Shown here in pieces: positions 1-8,126 of a DNA stretch of 27,283 bases. A model generated the notes under the pieces. That model had not been told where the DNA came from and ran no database searches. It worked only from the letters and a program-made list of their open reading frames with translations. The position numbers were made by a program, and so were the translations under genes. Source of the DNA: Saprospiraceae bacterium (GTDB lineage: Bacteria; Bacteroidota; Bacteroidia; Chitinophagales; Saprospiraceae); contig JALVEG010000300.1 of the NCBI GenBank assembly GCA_027031145.1, positions 1-27,283 of the forward strand, given 5' to 3'. Numbering within the stretch: the stretch's first letter is position 1; each line of letters opens with the position of its first letter.

Positions 1-939
1 GGCTATGAAACTTTGGCTAATAATACCATTGGAAAAGATAATTGTGCTTTTGGAATTCAAGCATTAATAAATAATACTAAAGGTGACAGAAACTGTGCTT
101 TTGGTGATTATGCTTTATATCTAAATAATTTTGAAACAAGTTTTCCTTTTGGAGATTACGGCAATGAAAACTGTGCTTTTGGCTATAATTCATTATATAA
201 TAACAAATCGGGTGATAATAATACGGCAATAGGTTATGATGCTTTTTCTGAAGGTAGCTCTTATAACAATTCCGCAGGAATAGGATATGATGCAGAACCA
301 GGAGGAAGTAACAGAATAATGATTGGAAACAGTTCCGTAACATGGATAGGAGGACACTCAACATGGCACAATACTTCGGATGCGCGTATCAAAAACAATG
401 TAAAAGAAGATGTAAAAGGATTGGATTTTATAATGAAATTGCGCCCTGTCACTTACAATATAGATAAGGATAAACTGGATGCCCTGATAGGCACCGTTGA
501 TTCAAGTGATTATGCTGAAAAATATGATGTGGAAAAAATAAAGCAAAGCGGTTTTATCGCCCAAGAAGTTGAGCAGGCAGCACAAGAGGCGGGATATGAT
601 TTCAGTGGAGTGTGCAAACCCAGAGGTGATGTTAAATATTATAGTCTTGCTTATAGTGAATTTGTAGTTCCCATAGTCAAAGCTGTACAAGAACAGGAAC
701 AACAAATACAAAGACACAGAAACACAATACAGAACCAACTAGAGCAAATAGAAAAACTAAACAATCAAATACAGATTCTCCGGTTAAATCTCGATAATCA
801 AAAGCAAGTAAATCAAAATCAGGAAAAGAAAATACAAGAATTAGAGAAAGAAATCCTGATACAACAAAAAGAATTTGAGATATTAAAAGTACAAAATACT
901 GAAATACTTAAAAGATTAGAAGCACTGGAAAAGAAATAA
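1..939 (+). CDS. Peptidase S74 (intramolecular chaperone) domain surface protein, 5' end missing
   Basis: The frame is open from base 1, so the protein starts outside the window. The TTG at 13 lies inside a repeat and is not a credible start. The N-terminal part visible (about 100 residues) is made of short repeats of the type G-Y/D-x-A-L...N...N-CAFG/TAIG, as in YadA-like and tail-fibre-like beta-helix stalks. Next comes TSDARIKNNV (bases 373-402), the typical start of a peptidase S74 domain, where the Ser before Asp is the expected self-cleavage residue. GFIAQEVEQA and the later Y-S-L-A-Y-S-E-F segment continue the domain. The last ~95 residues are a long Gln/Glu/Lys-rich coiled coil ending LEALEKK. 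In known S74 proteins the domain trimerises the stalk and then cuts itself off. A role in surface display or an appendage is inferred. The gene is convergent with the lipoprotein gene, with an 11-base gap. Confidence 0.85.
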   Translation, partial: GYETLANNTIGKDNCAFGIQALINNTKGDRNCAFGDYALYLNNFETSFPFGDYGNENCAFGYNSLYNNKSGDNNTAIGYDAFSEGSSYNNSAGIGYDAEPGGSNRIMIGNSSVTWIGGHSTWHNTSDARIKNNVKEDVKGLDFIMKLRPVTYNIDKDKLDALIGTVDSSDYAEKYDVEKIKQSGFIAQEVEQAAQEAGYDFSGVCKPRGDVKYYSLAYSEFVVPIVKAVQEQEQQIQRHRNTIQNQLEQIEKLNNQIQILRLNLDNQKQVNQNQEKKIQELEKEILIQQKEFEILKVQNTEILKRLEALEKK

Positions 940-950
940 AATCGATTTTT

Positions 951-1280
951 TTACATCCAGTGCCCGGGTATCCACCTCCATCCTCCGGGAACTTTTTTCC
1001 AATGACCTGCTACCCAGGTTTTACCTGCTATTCTTTTTTTGCAATGTCCCTTAATCCAAATATATCTATGTCCGTTCCATTTCCAATGTCCCTTGACCCA
1101 AATTCTTCGAGGCCCACATTTTTTAGGAACTATAACTTTTGCTGCAGGAGGAGCTTTTTGAACAACAACAACATTATTGTTTTGCGGAACAGGTTGTTTT
1201 ACTACTACAGTCCTTCTTGTACAGGAAGAAAGAAGAAGAGTAAAAATAATAAATGCTAAAAAATAAATAAATTTTTTCAT
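951..1280 (-). CDS. WxxGxW-repeat lipoprotein
   Basis: A 109-residue protein starting with a lipoprotein signal: MKKF, a hydrophobic stretch, then LLSSC with Cys20 as the likely lipidated residue. Residues 21-55 are a Val/Gln/Pro/Lys-rich linker. The C-terminal half carries four W-x-x-G-H-W/C units (WVKGHW, WIKGHC, WVAGHW, WIPGHW), the hallmark of the YXWGXW/WXXGXW repeat family; the second unit has Cys where Trp is usual. The family is common in envelopes of Gram-negative bacteria and has no firm function. The His/Trp-rich repeats could bind metal or cell-wall polymers, but that is a guess. It is transcribed alone, with a TACCTTTG promoter-like element about 88 bases upstream of the start. 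Confidence 0.8.
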   Translation of the reverse strand: MKKFIYFLAFIIFTLLLSSCTRRTVVVKQPVPQNNNVVVVQKAPPAAKVIVPKKCGPRRIWVKGHWKWNGHRYIWIKGHCKKRIAGKTWVAGHWKKVPGGWRWIPGHWM

Positions 1281-1367
1281 GATAAATGATTTTAACTAAA
1301 AAATAGTACTTTACAGGATTTAATAAAAACGATATTTCCCCTGTGTTAATACAAAAAATGATTATTG

Positions 1368-1375
1368 CAAAGGTA
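1368..1375 (-). promoter_or_regulatory. Candidate -7 promoter element of the lipoprotein gene
   Basis: On the minus strand this reads TACCTTTG, which fits the Bacteroidota -7 consensus TAnnTTTG. It lies 88-95 bases upstream of the lipoprotein ATG. I see no clear TTTG at the usual -33 distance, so the call is tentative. Confidence 0.35.
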
Positions 1376-1668
1376 AAACTAAAAGAATTATTATAAAATA
1401 GCAATTGAGTATTCAGTCAATTTTGCCGAATAAAGAGCATAATTATTTAGTGATTGCTAAAAATACCATATAAAAAACATTATTATACAATGATTGAGAT
1501 GCACCTTGTCAAATTTTTTTGACATAAAAGTAAATAGCGAACACACCCAACTGATAACATTCTCTTTCCATTGATTTTATAGATAAAAACGAAAATTCCT
1601 AAAGGGGATAAACGTGATTAGCCGCCGGTGAAACCAGTGGTATGTATAGAGGGGAACAACTCCGGTAC

Positions 1669-1697
1669 CTGTCCCTTTGGGATCTGTCCCTTTGGGA
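1669..1697. repeat. Two-copy tandem repeat, 15-base period
   Basis: CTGTCCCTTTGGGA occurs at 1669-1682 and again at 1684-1697. Each copy contains the near-palindrome TCCC-TTT-GGGA. It sits in a GC-richer patch unlike the surrounding AT-rich DNA, probably an old interspersed repeat. No function can be assigned. Confidence 0.6.
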
Positions 1698-1812
1698 ATG
1701 GAGTTGAATGTATTATATTTATTAAAACAATTGTGATTTTTTCGGGAAATAATAAAAAAATAATTAAAAAAATACACTTTATTATCTGTAAAATAGCCCT
1801 GATCAACATTTT

Positions 1813-1836
1813 TTTGCATTTTTTGTATTAACTTTG
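1813..1836 (+). promoter_or_regulatory. Possible promoter upstream of the FG-GAP gene
   Basis: TAACTTTG at 1829-1836 matches the Bacteroidota TAnnTTTG -7 element. The TTTG at 1813-1816 is closer to it than the usual ~20 bases. If it is used, the FG-GAP gene would have a leader of nearly 400 bases. Confidence 0.3.
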
Positions 1837-2232
1837 TAATCAAAGCATTAAGATATTTAATATTTAAAACGAATTAATTATACAAGCACTTTAATGAGAC
1901 TATAATAATAAGAATGTTTCTTTGAGCAAAGACATTGACTTCGGATATTCAATAATTTTTAAAATGTTTTAAAATGTTCGCTCAAACGGATAAAATCCGG
2001 GAAAAAAGAAACAAAAAACCAACTTTATTTTTTAAGAACCAATTGATAATATCCGCTACAAAATTCCTGCATTTTACGGATATTAAAGACATCTTATATC
2101 TTAAATTCAAGAGCTATTCTGGAAAAATAAAAAGGAAAGACAGTTTATTAAATCAATCTTTCAATCTCCCAATAAATTATCACCATTTATCAAAAAATAA
2201 ATATTTTATAACATCTTACAAAACCTTTTAAA

Positions 2233-3891
2233 ATGAAAAATATTAACTTAACACCCGACAGTAATCAAAACATCTTAGCTATGATAAGATTTTTGATTTT
2301 TTCTGCTTTGATACTTTTTCCGCTATTTGCCCAATCGCAAAATGTGGGTATTGGAACTACTACACCACAAGGCGAACTTCATATTAGTCGCCTGTATCAA
2401 TATCAGGGAGTAACTTTTAATGGTACCGGACTTGATGATATAAACGTAGATGTAACGGGTTATAACGGTACAATTGAAAGAACTTATATAGTCAAAGTTT
2501 CCAGTGACGGTACGACAGTTATAGATAAATTTGATTGGAGCGATGATAATGGTTCGACCTGGACTACCGATGTTGATATGTCCGAATCACCAATATCACT
2601 GAGTTATGGAATAGAAGTTTATTGGGATAATGATTCAGGACATACATACAATGATCAATGGTCTTGGACTATAGATGCTAGTTATCCTGATGGACTGATT
2701 GTTAAAAATGCACAAGTAGGTATTGGTACCACTACGCTTTCGGAAAGACTTACCGTAAATGGTGCCGTTACCTTGGGCAACAGTACAGGTACTACTGCAG
2801 GATCTATCCGCTGGAATGAAAATACTCAGGATTTTGAAGGATACAACGGTACAGATTGGTTGTCATTGACTAAATCAAATTCACCATGGGGCATAGTAGA
2901 ACCGGTAAAAACATATGAAAATGCAGCACTTCCAGCTTCCGATGGGGCAGCAAATGATTATTTTGGATACTCTGTATCCATTTCCGGGATCGATGCTATA
3001 ATAGGAGCTTATGGGAATGATGATAACGGCTCTGAATCCGGTTCTGCCTATATCTTTTGTCGTAACGATATAGGCTGGATAGAACAGACAAAACTCACAG
3101 CTTCCGATGGGGAAGCAGAAGATTGGTTCGGCAGTTCTGTATCCATCTCCGGGAACTATGCTATAGTTGGGGCTCATGGGGTTGATGATAACGGTTCAAA
3201 ATCCGGTTCTGCCTATATATATTATCGCAGCGATACGGGCTGGACAGAACAGGCAAAGCTCACGGCTTCAGATGGAGCATATGAGGATCATTTCGGCGGT
3301 TCTGTATCCATCTCAGGAGACTATGCCATTATAGGAGCTGTTGATGATGATGATAACGGCTATGAATCCGGTTCTGCCTATATCTTTTATCGTAGCGGGT
3401 CAAGCTGGACAGAGCAAGCAAAGCTCACTGCTTCCGATGCACAAGTATCTGATTGGTTCGGCGGTTCCGTATCCATCTCAGGGGACTATGCTATAGTTGG
3501 GGCTCCTGGGGTTGATGATAATGGCAATAACTCCGGCTCTGCCTATATATTTCACCGTAGTGGGTCAAGCTGGGTACAGCAGACAAAGCTTACAGCTTCC
3601 GATGCAGCGGAGGGAGATTATTTCGGCTACTCCGTATCCATTTCCGGGGACTATGCTATTATAGGGGCTTTTAAGGATGATGATAACGGTACTGATTCCG
3701 GCTCTGCCTATATATTTTATCGTAGCGGGTCAAACTGGACACAGCAGGCAAAGCTCACTGCTTCCAATGCGGCAGAGTTTGATCATTTCGGCTGCTCCGT
3801 ATCCATTTCAGGAGACTATGCTATTATAGGGGCTCATGGGGATGATGATAACGGCTCTGATTCCGGTGCAGCGTATATATTTGAGCATTAG
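2233..3891 (+). CDS. Secreted FG-GAP repeat protein
   Basis: A 552-residue protein. The signal peptide (MIRFLIFSALILFPLF, then AQSQ) begins at residue 17, so the ATG at 2281 may be the real start; the longer start at 2233 is kept because it is the first ATG. Right after the signal come N-V-G-I-G-T-T-T-P motifs, repeated near residue 160, which are typical of Bacteroidota proteins that often end in an S74 chaperone domain. Residues 233-552 are six FG-GAP_2-like units of 55 residues, each with D-x-F-G-x-SVSISGDYAIIGA, a D-D-N-G loop and S-G-S-A-Y-I-F, suggesting a beta-propeller-like fold. The last unit is cut short after AYIFEH. No S74 domain and no T9SS tail is present, which is unusual for this architecture; a tail fragment lies 100 bases downstream. 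Function unknown; a surface or adhesion role is inferred. Confidence 0.8.
   Translation: MKNINLTPDSNQNILAMIRFLIFSALILFPLFAQSQNVGIGTTTPQGELHISRLYQYQGVTFNGTGLDDINVDVTGYNGTIERTYIVKVSSDGTTVIDKFDWSDDNGSTWTTDVDMSESPISLSYGIEVYWDNDSGHTYNDQWSWTIDASYPDGLIVKNAQVGIGTTTLSERLTVNGAVTLGNSTGTTAGSIRWNENTQDFEGYNGTDWLSLTKSNSPWGIVEPVKTYENAALPASDGAANDYFGYSVSISGIDAIIGAYGNDDNGSESGSAYIFCRNDIGWIEQTKLTASDGEAEDWFGSSVSISGNYAIVGAHGVDDNGSKSGSAYIYYRSDTGWTEQAKLTASDGAYEDHFGGSVSISGDYAIIGAVDDDDNGYESGSAYIFYRSGSSWTEQAKLTASDAQVSDWFGGSVSISGDYAIVGAPGVDDNGNNSGSAYIFHRSGSSWVQQTKLTASDAAEGDYFGYSVSISGDYAIIGAFKDDDNGTDSGSAYIFYRSGSNWTQQAKLTASNAAEFDHFGCSVSISGDYAIIGAHGDDDNGSDSGAAYIFEH
2929..3888 (+). repeat. Six in-frame 165-bp coding repeats
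   Basis: Units begin at 2929, 3094, 3259, 3424, 3589 and 3754. The first five are exactly 165 bases (55 codons) and the sixth is 135 bases. Copies are similar at the DNA level as well as in protein, so copy number could change by recombination. They encode the FG-GAP units of the host gene. Confidence 0.9.
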
Positions 3892-3938
3892 ATGATATAG
3901 TTTGAATATTATTAATTTTTGATTGAAAAAATATAGTT

Positions 3939-3956
3939 TTTTCATGCAGACACTAT
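3939..3956. repeat. Single arm of an 18-base dispersed repeat
   Basis: TTTTCATGCAGACACTAT is found here. Close versions occur at 7530-7547 and 9351-9368, and an inverted version at 9308-9325. Here only one arm is seen, between the end of the FG-GAP gene and a leftover coiled-coil tail. Confidence 0.6.
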
Positions 3957-3990
3957 AATATATACTTTGATAAGGGGATATCTAAAAGAT

Positions 3991-4038
3991 CAAAATGCAG
4001 AAATACAGGAAAGATTAGAAGCACTGGAAAAGAAATAA
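3991..4038 (+). pseudogene. 3' remnant of an S74-type coiled-coil tail
   Basis: The frame reads QNAEIQERLEALEKK and stop, nearly the same as the end of the S74 gene at 939 (QNTEILKRLEALEKK and stop). The last 27 bases of the two, including the TAA, are identical. Upstream the frame is closed by a TAG at 3934-3936, and no start or S74 domain is attached. It is best explained as the leftover end of a deleted or recombined paralogue, possibly once fused to the FG-GAP gene just upstream. Confidence 0.7.
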
Positions 4039-4056
4039 TATCCTTCTTCTTTCTTT

Positions 4057-5907
4057 CTATTGTTTCAATATCTTATAAGTCTCTCCTTTGTTTGTTTTAA
4101 TAAAATAAACACCCATCGGATAAGTACGCAAATCCATATAGATACCACCATTTACCTTTTGATATATAGGTTTAAAGTACTTTCCTTTGCCATTAAATAT
4201 TTGAAATTCCAAACCGGAAACTTCTCCTGCGATAAAAAGATTACCTAATGTTGGATTTGGTGATATTTCCAGGGATTTATTGGAACATCCAAAAATATTA
4301 ATGACATTCGAATACTTGAAACTACCATCTTTATCAAACATTTTCAGGCGATAATATGCATTTCCTCTCAATGGAGCTTTATCTGTAAAAGTATAATTTT
4401 GCTTCTGTTTTGAATTTCCTGCTGCTTTTATAGTAGCCACTCTATTGAAATTACCATATTTCCCTCTTTCTATTTCAAAAGATTCTGAATTTATCTCGAT
4501 AAGAGTCGTCCAGCTAAGTGTTACTCTGGCATCATCACAAGATTTGTAATTATTGATCTTTCCACTGAAATTTAATAATTCAATAGGCAAAGAGTTATTA
4601 ACTAAAATAACTTCATAAATTGTATTTGCTGCAACAGAATTTGAAGTATTCATAGGAAAGACATCTGCTGCCCCTGCTTCCAGTCCTCCGAAAATATACC
4701 CTACGGTGATACTATCTCCGGTTAATTGGCTCATATCTATAATTCCATGTCCTGATACCGGTAATGTCTCATCTAAAAATAATTCTGCTCCCGCTCCTAC
4801 ATATACCGGCATTTCCTTTGAAAATACACTTTCCGAATATACACCTGAAGAATTACGGGTAACCCTGCTAATCGTTTTAACAAAAGGGACATCTGCGTCA
4901 TCAATTTTATTGCCGTTTGCATCATAATAGTATTGAGCGATACCTCCAAAAAATATGCTATGCATTTCATTATTATCAGGATCATACATCGCTAATTTAG
5001 CAGATTGATAATGGCTGAATTCCTGTTTAAAAGTAGCTTCGGGAATTACCGTATAACCTGTGGATTTTATTTCAATAGGATTATAGAAAACTCCGTCTGA
5101 AGGAGTGAAAACACCACTGGATACCATATATCCGTAAGAGCCGTCAGGATAAATCTGCGATATCAGATTATAATCACGCCTGTGAAATTCCGGGTCAGAT
5201 GTCGCTGTATAATCCGTAATAGATATATTAGTACCGTCATTTAATATTTTAAATTTTCTTATTTCGGAAGAATATGCCGGATTAACCATTTGCGTATATC
5301 TTTGTTGCAATTCCATTCCTCCAACCAAATAAAAATAATCACCGATTTTACCCAACTGTCCTCCAGCCAATTGCATTCTTGAATCCGATATTTGAATAAA
5401 ATCCCCTGTAATAGAAGTTCCGTTTATAATATGATCTATTAAGTTGGGAACATTTATAGCTGTAAGATAACCATAAGTAACATGATTACCTGCATTGTCC
5501 TGTCCATAACCTCCTGCTATATAAAGATAGTCTCCATCCTGGTAAAAATTTGTATTTGTACTGCTCATTTGATCTTGTAATGAAGTTGAAAGACCGGTAA
5601 AATCCGTTGACCAGGATTGCATAGCTTCGGGATCTGCAACATAAATAGTCTTATTGCTATTGCTTGAAGGAAAAGCAGGATTATTTGGACCTCCTCCTCC
5701 TCTATGCATTCCATCAACCCTCCCGGATATAATCAACCATTTGCCTCCGGATTCTCCGGCAGCATATGAATGTACTCCGTCAAGACCGGGAATGGTAAAA
5801 GATTTCAACGCTATATCATAAGTAAAAGACTGAGCATTGGTCATGCCAATTAGCATGAAGAAAAAGCCAGTCAAAAATAATGACTTGAATAATAATTTTG
5901 ATTTCAT
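4057..5907 (-). CDS. T9SS-secreted propeller-like protein
   Basis: A 616-residue protein with a Sec signal peptide (residues 1-25, ending NAQS). Residues ~30-440 contain repeated kelch-like phrases (YLYIAGGYGQ, FYLVGGMEL, HSIFFGGIAQ, VGYIFGGLEAG), suggesting a beta-propeller. Residues ~443-540 contain LPIELLNFSG...LSWTT...FEIERG, a fibronectin-like module that often precedes T9SS tails. The C-terminus (~545-616) has LEISPNPTLGNLFI, GVYFIKT and a closing K-I-L-K-Q, matching the type A T9SS sorting domain that sends proteins across the outer membrane and is usually cleaved. The N-terminal half resembles no enzyme I know. The start is fixed by the signal peptide. A palindrome lies 57 bases upstream. 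Confidence 0.82.
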   Translation of the reverse strand: MKSKLLFKSLFLTGFFFMLIGMTNAQSFTYDIALKSFTIPGLDGVHSYAAGESGGKWLIISGRVDGMHRGGGGPNNPAFPSSNSNKTIYVADPEAMQSWSTDFTGLSTSLQDQMSSTNTNFYQDGDYLYIAGGYGQDNAGNHVTYGYLTAINVPNLIDHIINGTSITGDFIQISDSRMQLAGGQLGKIGDYFYLVGGMELQQRYTQMVNPAYSSEIRKFKILNDGTNISITDYTATSDPEFHRRDYNLISQIYPDGSYGYMVSSGVFTPSDGVFYNPIEIKSTGYTVIPEATFKQEFSHYQSAKLAMYDPDNNEMHSIFFGGIAQYYYDANGNKIDDADVPFVKTISRVTRNSSGVYSESVFSKEMPVYVGAGAELFLDETLPVSGHGIIDMSQLTGDSITVGYIFGGLEAGAADVFPMNTSNSVAANTIYEVILVNNSLPIELLNFSGKINNYKSCDDARVTLSWTTLIEINSESFEIERGKYGNFNRVATIKAAGNSKQKQNYTFTDKAPLRGNAYYRLKMFDKDGSFKYSNVINIFGCSNKSLEISPNPTLGNLFIAGEVSGLEFQIFNGKGKYFKPIYQKVNGGIYMDLRTYPMGVYFIKTNKGETYKILKQ

Positions 5908-5963
5908 AATATTACGATTTTAAATTCTGTTTATATTATAACACATAGACTTACTATAAGTTA

Positions 5964-5978
5964 TGCAACCGGGTTGCA
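5964..5978. promoter_or_regulatory. Palindrome upstream of the T9SS propeller gene
   Basis: TGCAACC-G-GGTTGCA is a perfect 7-base inverted repeat around one base, 57 bases before the start codon at 5907. It has the size and position of an operator. TTGCAA-type palindromes recall Fur/Zur-like sites in this phylum, but no regulator can be assigned from the window. Confidence 0.35.
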
Positions 5979-6008
5979 AAATCACAAATCTTCTTTGATA
6001 TATTTATT

Positions 6009-6085
6009 GTAACTACTCAGGTAGAATCATTTTGTTTGAAAAAACCTCTTTTTTCATTTCAAAAGCATCCTACCTGAGTAGTTCC
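6009..6085. mobile_element. Decayed IS66-like MITE, 77 bp
   Basis: The left end GTAACTACTCAGGTAGAATC shares 26 identical bases with one end of the larger element at 11949-12110. The right end is the inverted form ending GAGTAGTTCC (one mismatch to GAGTAGTTAC). Flanks are TATTTATT (6001-6008) and CATTTATT (6086-6093), a 7/8 match consistent with an aged 8-bp target duplication. It inserted at the very 3' end of the NADH dehydrogenase gene, where it could form a terminator-like hairpin. No coding capacity. Confidence 0.65.
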
Positions 6086-6088
6086 CAT

Positions 6089-7387
6089 TTATTTTATTTT
6101 ATCATTTACAATGATCAGTCTGTTGCTTTTTTCATAACTGAAATAGCTTATCAGCCAGTTTATTCCAACCAGGATCTTATTTTTAAATCCGCTTATTGAT
6201 ATTAAATGTATGAATGACCATATAAGCCAAGCAAAATATCCTGCAAATTTATATCGACCTATATCCGCTACGGCTCTGTGCCTTCCTATGGTTGATAAAG
6301 ATCCTTTGTTTTTGAACTTGAAAAAGGAAGATCTTTTGTTTGACAGTTTATTTTTAAAATTTTGTGCCAGATATTTGCCTTGTTGGATAGCCGCTTGTGC
6401 TATTTGAGGATGTCCATGAGGAGTTTCTTCTGAAATAAGAGCTGCTACATCTCCGATGGAATAAATATTTTCGTATCCTTCAACCTGTAAATAGCCATTT
6501 GTCTTTAACCTGTTTCCGGGGGCTATCGATCCGGTATTTATGCCATTTGGAAATTGTCCTTTTATACCGGCTGTCCAGATAATATTTTTAGAAACGATCT
6601 TTTTGCCGCTTTTGGTTATAATGAGATCATCCTTGTAATCTATCACCATTTCATTCAATAAAATATCTATATCCAGATCTTTTAAATATTTTAATGCCGA
6701 TAATGAAGATTCTTCTGACATTGTTCCCAGTATTTTATCTGTTCCTTCTATAAGATATATTTTCATTAAGGAAGAAGAATATTCGGGATAATCTTTCGGA
6801 AGAATATATCTACGGAATTCTGCCAATGCTCCCGCCATTTCAACCCCTGCAGATCCTCCTCCTACAATAACAAAACTCGATAACTTTTTTCTTTCTTCAA
6901 TATTACAACAGCTGGTCGCTTTTTCAAGATTGAGCAACATTTGATGTCTTATATTTATTGAATCCCTGATATCTTTCAATCCCAGACTTTGTTCTTCAAT
7001 GTTTTGTAATCCGAAAAAATTAGTTGCCGTTCCGGTTGCTATTACCAGATAATCATAATCAACCGAACCAATATCGGTTATGATAGTTTTATTGGAAGTA
7101 TTGATTTCCTTTACATTTGCATTTTTATAAATAACATTTTTAAATCCATGGATCTGTTTTCTAAAAGGAAAAACTATACTATCGGGTTCCAATCCGCTGG
7201 TAGCCACCTGATATAACAGGGGTTGAAATTGATGAAAATTGTTTCGGTCAATTAAAATGAGCTGATAACCGGTATTCTTCAACCCTTTTACAAATTCAAG
7301 ACCGGCAAATCCTCCGCCAATTATCACGATTCTCGGGTATTTGCTTTTGGGTAAACATATTTTATTTACATAAATGACTTCTTTCAT
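6089..7387 (-). CDS. ndh: Type II NADH dehydrogenase (NDH-2)
   Basis: A 432-residue FAD-dependent oxidoreductase. The FAD site IIGGGFAGLE lies at 22-31, the second nucleotide site (NADH) VIVGGGSAGVEMAG at 173-186, and the FAD-proximal IYSIGDVAA at 308-316. AQAAIQQG at 330-337 is a typical NDH-2 quinone-site motif. The C-terminal ~60 residues (FAWLIWSFIHLI...KILVGINWLISYFSY) form the hydrophobic membrane anchor of the family. It passes electrons from NADH to quinone at the inner face of the cytoplasmic membrane without pumping protons. Length is normal for NDH-2. In this setting it may supply electrons to aerobic respiration or to copper reduction, as known for E. coli Ndh; that link is inference. 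The MITE lies 4 bases after its stop codon. Confidence 0.9.
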   Translation of the reverse strand: MKEVIYVNKICLPKSKYPRIVIIGGGFAGLEFVKGLKNTGYQLILIDRNNFHQFQPLLYQVATSGLEPDSIVFPFRKQIHGFKNVIYKNANVKEINTSNKTIITDIGSVDYDYLVIATGTATNFFGLQNIEEQSLGLKDIRDSINIRHQMLLNLEKATSCCNIEERKKLSSFVIVGGGSAGVEMAGALAEFRRYILPKDYPEYSSSLMKIYLIEGTDKILGTMSEESSLSALKYLKDLDIDILLNEMVIDYKDDLIITKSGKKIVSKNIIWTAGIKGQFPNGINTGSIAPGNRLKTNGYLQVEGYENIYSIGDVAALISEETPHGHPQIAQAAIQQGKYLAQNFKNKLSNKRSSFFKFKNKGSLSTIGRHRAVADIGRYKFAGYFAWLIWSFIHLISISGFKNKILVGINWLISYFSYEKSNRLIIVNDKIK

Positions 7388-7439
7388 TTCTGCTTTTTGT
7401 TATTATGAAAAAACTTTTAAATTTGATGTATTTTCGTGG

Positions 7440-7526
7440 GTGCATTTCATTTTTTCGCTTTTTCCACACTTAGCCTCTAACTCCTAAAGGAGAACCCAAC
7501 CCGCAATGCGAAAAAATGAAATACAC
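7440..7526. repeat. 87-bp hairpin element, copy 1
   Basis: Arms at 7440-7458 and 7508-7526 (GTGCATTTCATTTTTTCGC and its inverted form) pair at 18 of 19 positions. The inner part contains CTCCTAAAGGAG and AACCCAACCCGCAATGCG, shared with copy 2 at 9399-9485. It lies between ndh and the YceI-like gene. No coding capacity. Confidence 0.75.
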
Positions 7527-7529
7527 CTG

Positions 7530-7547
7530 TTTTCGTGCAGACACTAT
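7530..7547. repeat. Single arm of the 18-base dispersed repeat
   Basis: TTTTCGTGCAGACACTAT lies just three bases beyond copy 1 of the hairpin element and differs by one base from the copy at 3939-3956. No partner arm is visible here. Confidence 0.55.
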
Positions 7548-7577
7548 TTAGTTATTGAGGGACAATACTAGCCAACA

Positions 7578-8126
7578 TTATTTATCTCTGTCAAGAACAG
7601 TTTGTACTATTTTTATTTGAACATGATTGTCCAATCCTTCAATCTTATTTTCAAAATCAAGATCATTTAAATCCAAATTAAAATTCATACTTAAAACACA
7701 GGAATATATATCACCGAAAACATGTACAAGTTGTCCCTCTCCTGTGATATATATATCATCACCAGGTTGATCAACATAGCCCTTTACACCAAAATTCAAA
7801 GGTTTATGCCTATTTGTTTCGATATAATCCAGTCCCAATTCTCCTTTATAAACTATAAAATCATTTTTTAAATCTCTAAAGATCTCATCCAAAGAATCTA
7901 TTCCCGTATGTAATGATGATTTTTCTAACCTTAAAGTAAATTCAGTTGTTTCATAATTAAGAAAAATCGCGAGATTATTACTTCTTGCTATAAAAGGGGT
8001 TTCATTTATAGTTCCTCTAATATAAATATTCCCGTTTGTCGTTGCATATTTTTTTTGTGCGTTTATATTGTTAAATAAACTTACAAGAAAAAAAATTGAT
8101 ATTATTAAATATGGTTTTCTCATCAT
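7578..8126 (-). CDS. Secreted protein, possibly YceI-like
   Basis: A 182-residue protein with a Sec signal peptide (1-23, ending INAQ). The rest is predicted beta-rich. NGNIYIRGTI...FIARSNNLAIFLNYETTEFTLRLEKSSLHTGIDSLDE resembles the start and the boundary region of YceI lipid-binding barrels, and later GVKGYV...ITGEGQLVHVFG resembles the YceI 'G-x-L-T-x-x-G' strand. The match is moderate, so this is a tentative family call. Its start overlaps the stop of the barrel gene by one base (TAATG), so translation of the pair is likely coupled. Paired YceI and DUF5777-type barrel genes recur in Bacteroidota. The function in this phylum is unknown. Confidence 0.55.
   Translation of the reverse strand: MMRKPYLIISIFFLVSLFNNINAQKKYATTNGNIYIRGTINETPFIARSNNLAIFLNYETTEFTLRLEKSSLHTGIDSLDEIFRDLKNDFIVYKGELGLDYIETNRHKPLNFGVKGYVDQPGDDIYITGEGQLVHVFGDIYSCVLSMNFNLDLNDLDFENKIEGLDNHVQIKIVQTVLDRDK

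Larger units (their letters stand above)
1376..2232. other. Long AT-rich intergenic region, no convincing gene
   Basis: An AT-rich stretch between the divergent lipoprotein gene and the FG-GAP gene. It contains a small hairpin around 1507-1524 (TGTCAAA/TTTGACA), a GC-richer patch at about 1600-1700 that includes a two-copy tandem repeat, and a promoter-like pair at 1813-1836. An 85-codon open frame at 1974-2231 (+) ends one base before the FG-GAP start codon. Its composition is Lys/Phe/Asn-rich with no signal or motif, and I do not treat it as a gene. Confidence 0.5.

Noticed and set aside
1577..1843. Minus-strand open frames with a PKGQ repeat
   Set aside because: Created by the 15-base tandem repeat and AT-rich DNA; no coding signs.
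1974..2231. 85-codon open frame upstream of the FG-GAP gene
   Set aside because: Lys/Phe/Asn-rich composition, no signal, motif or known family, and it lies in a leader-like AT-rich region.
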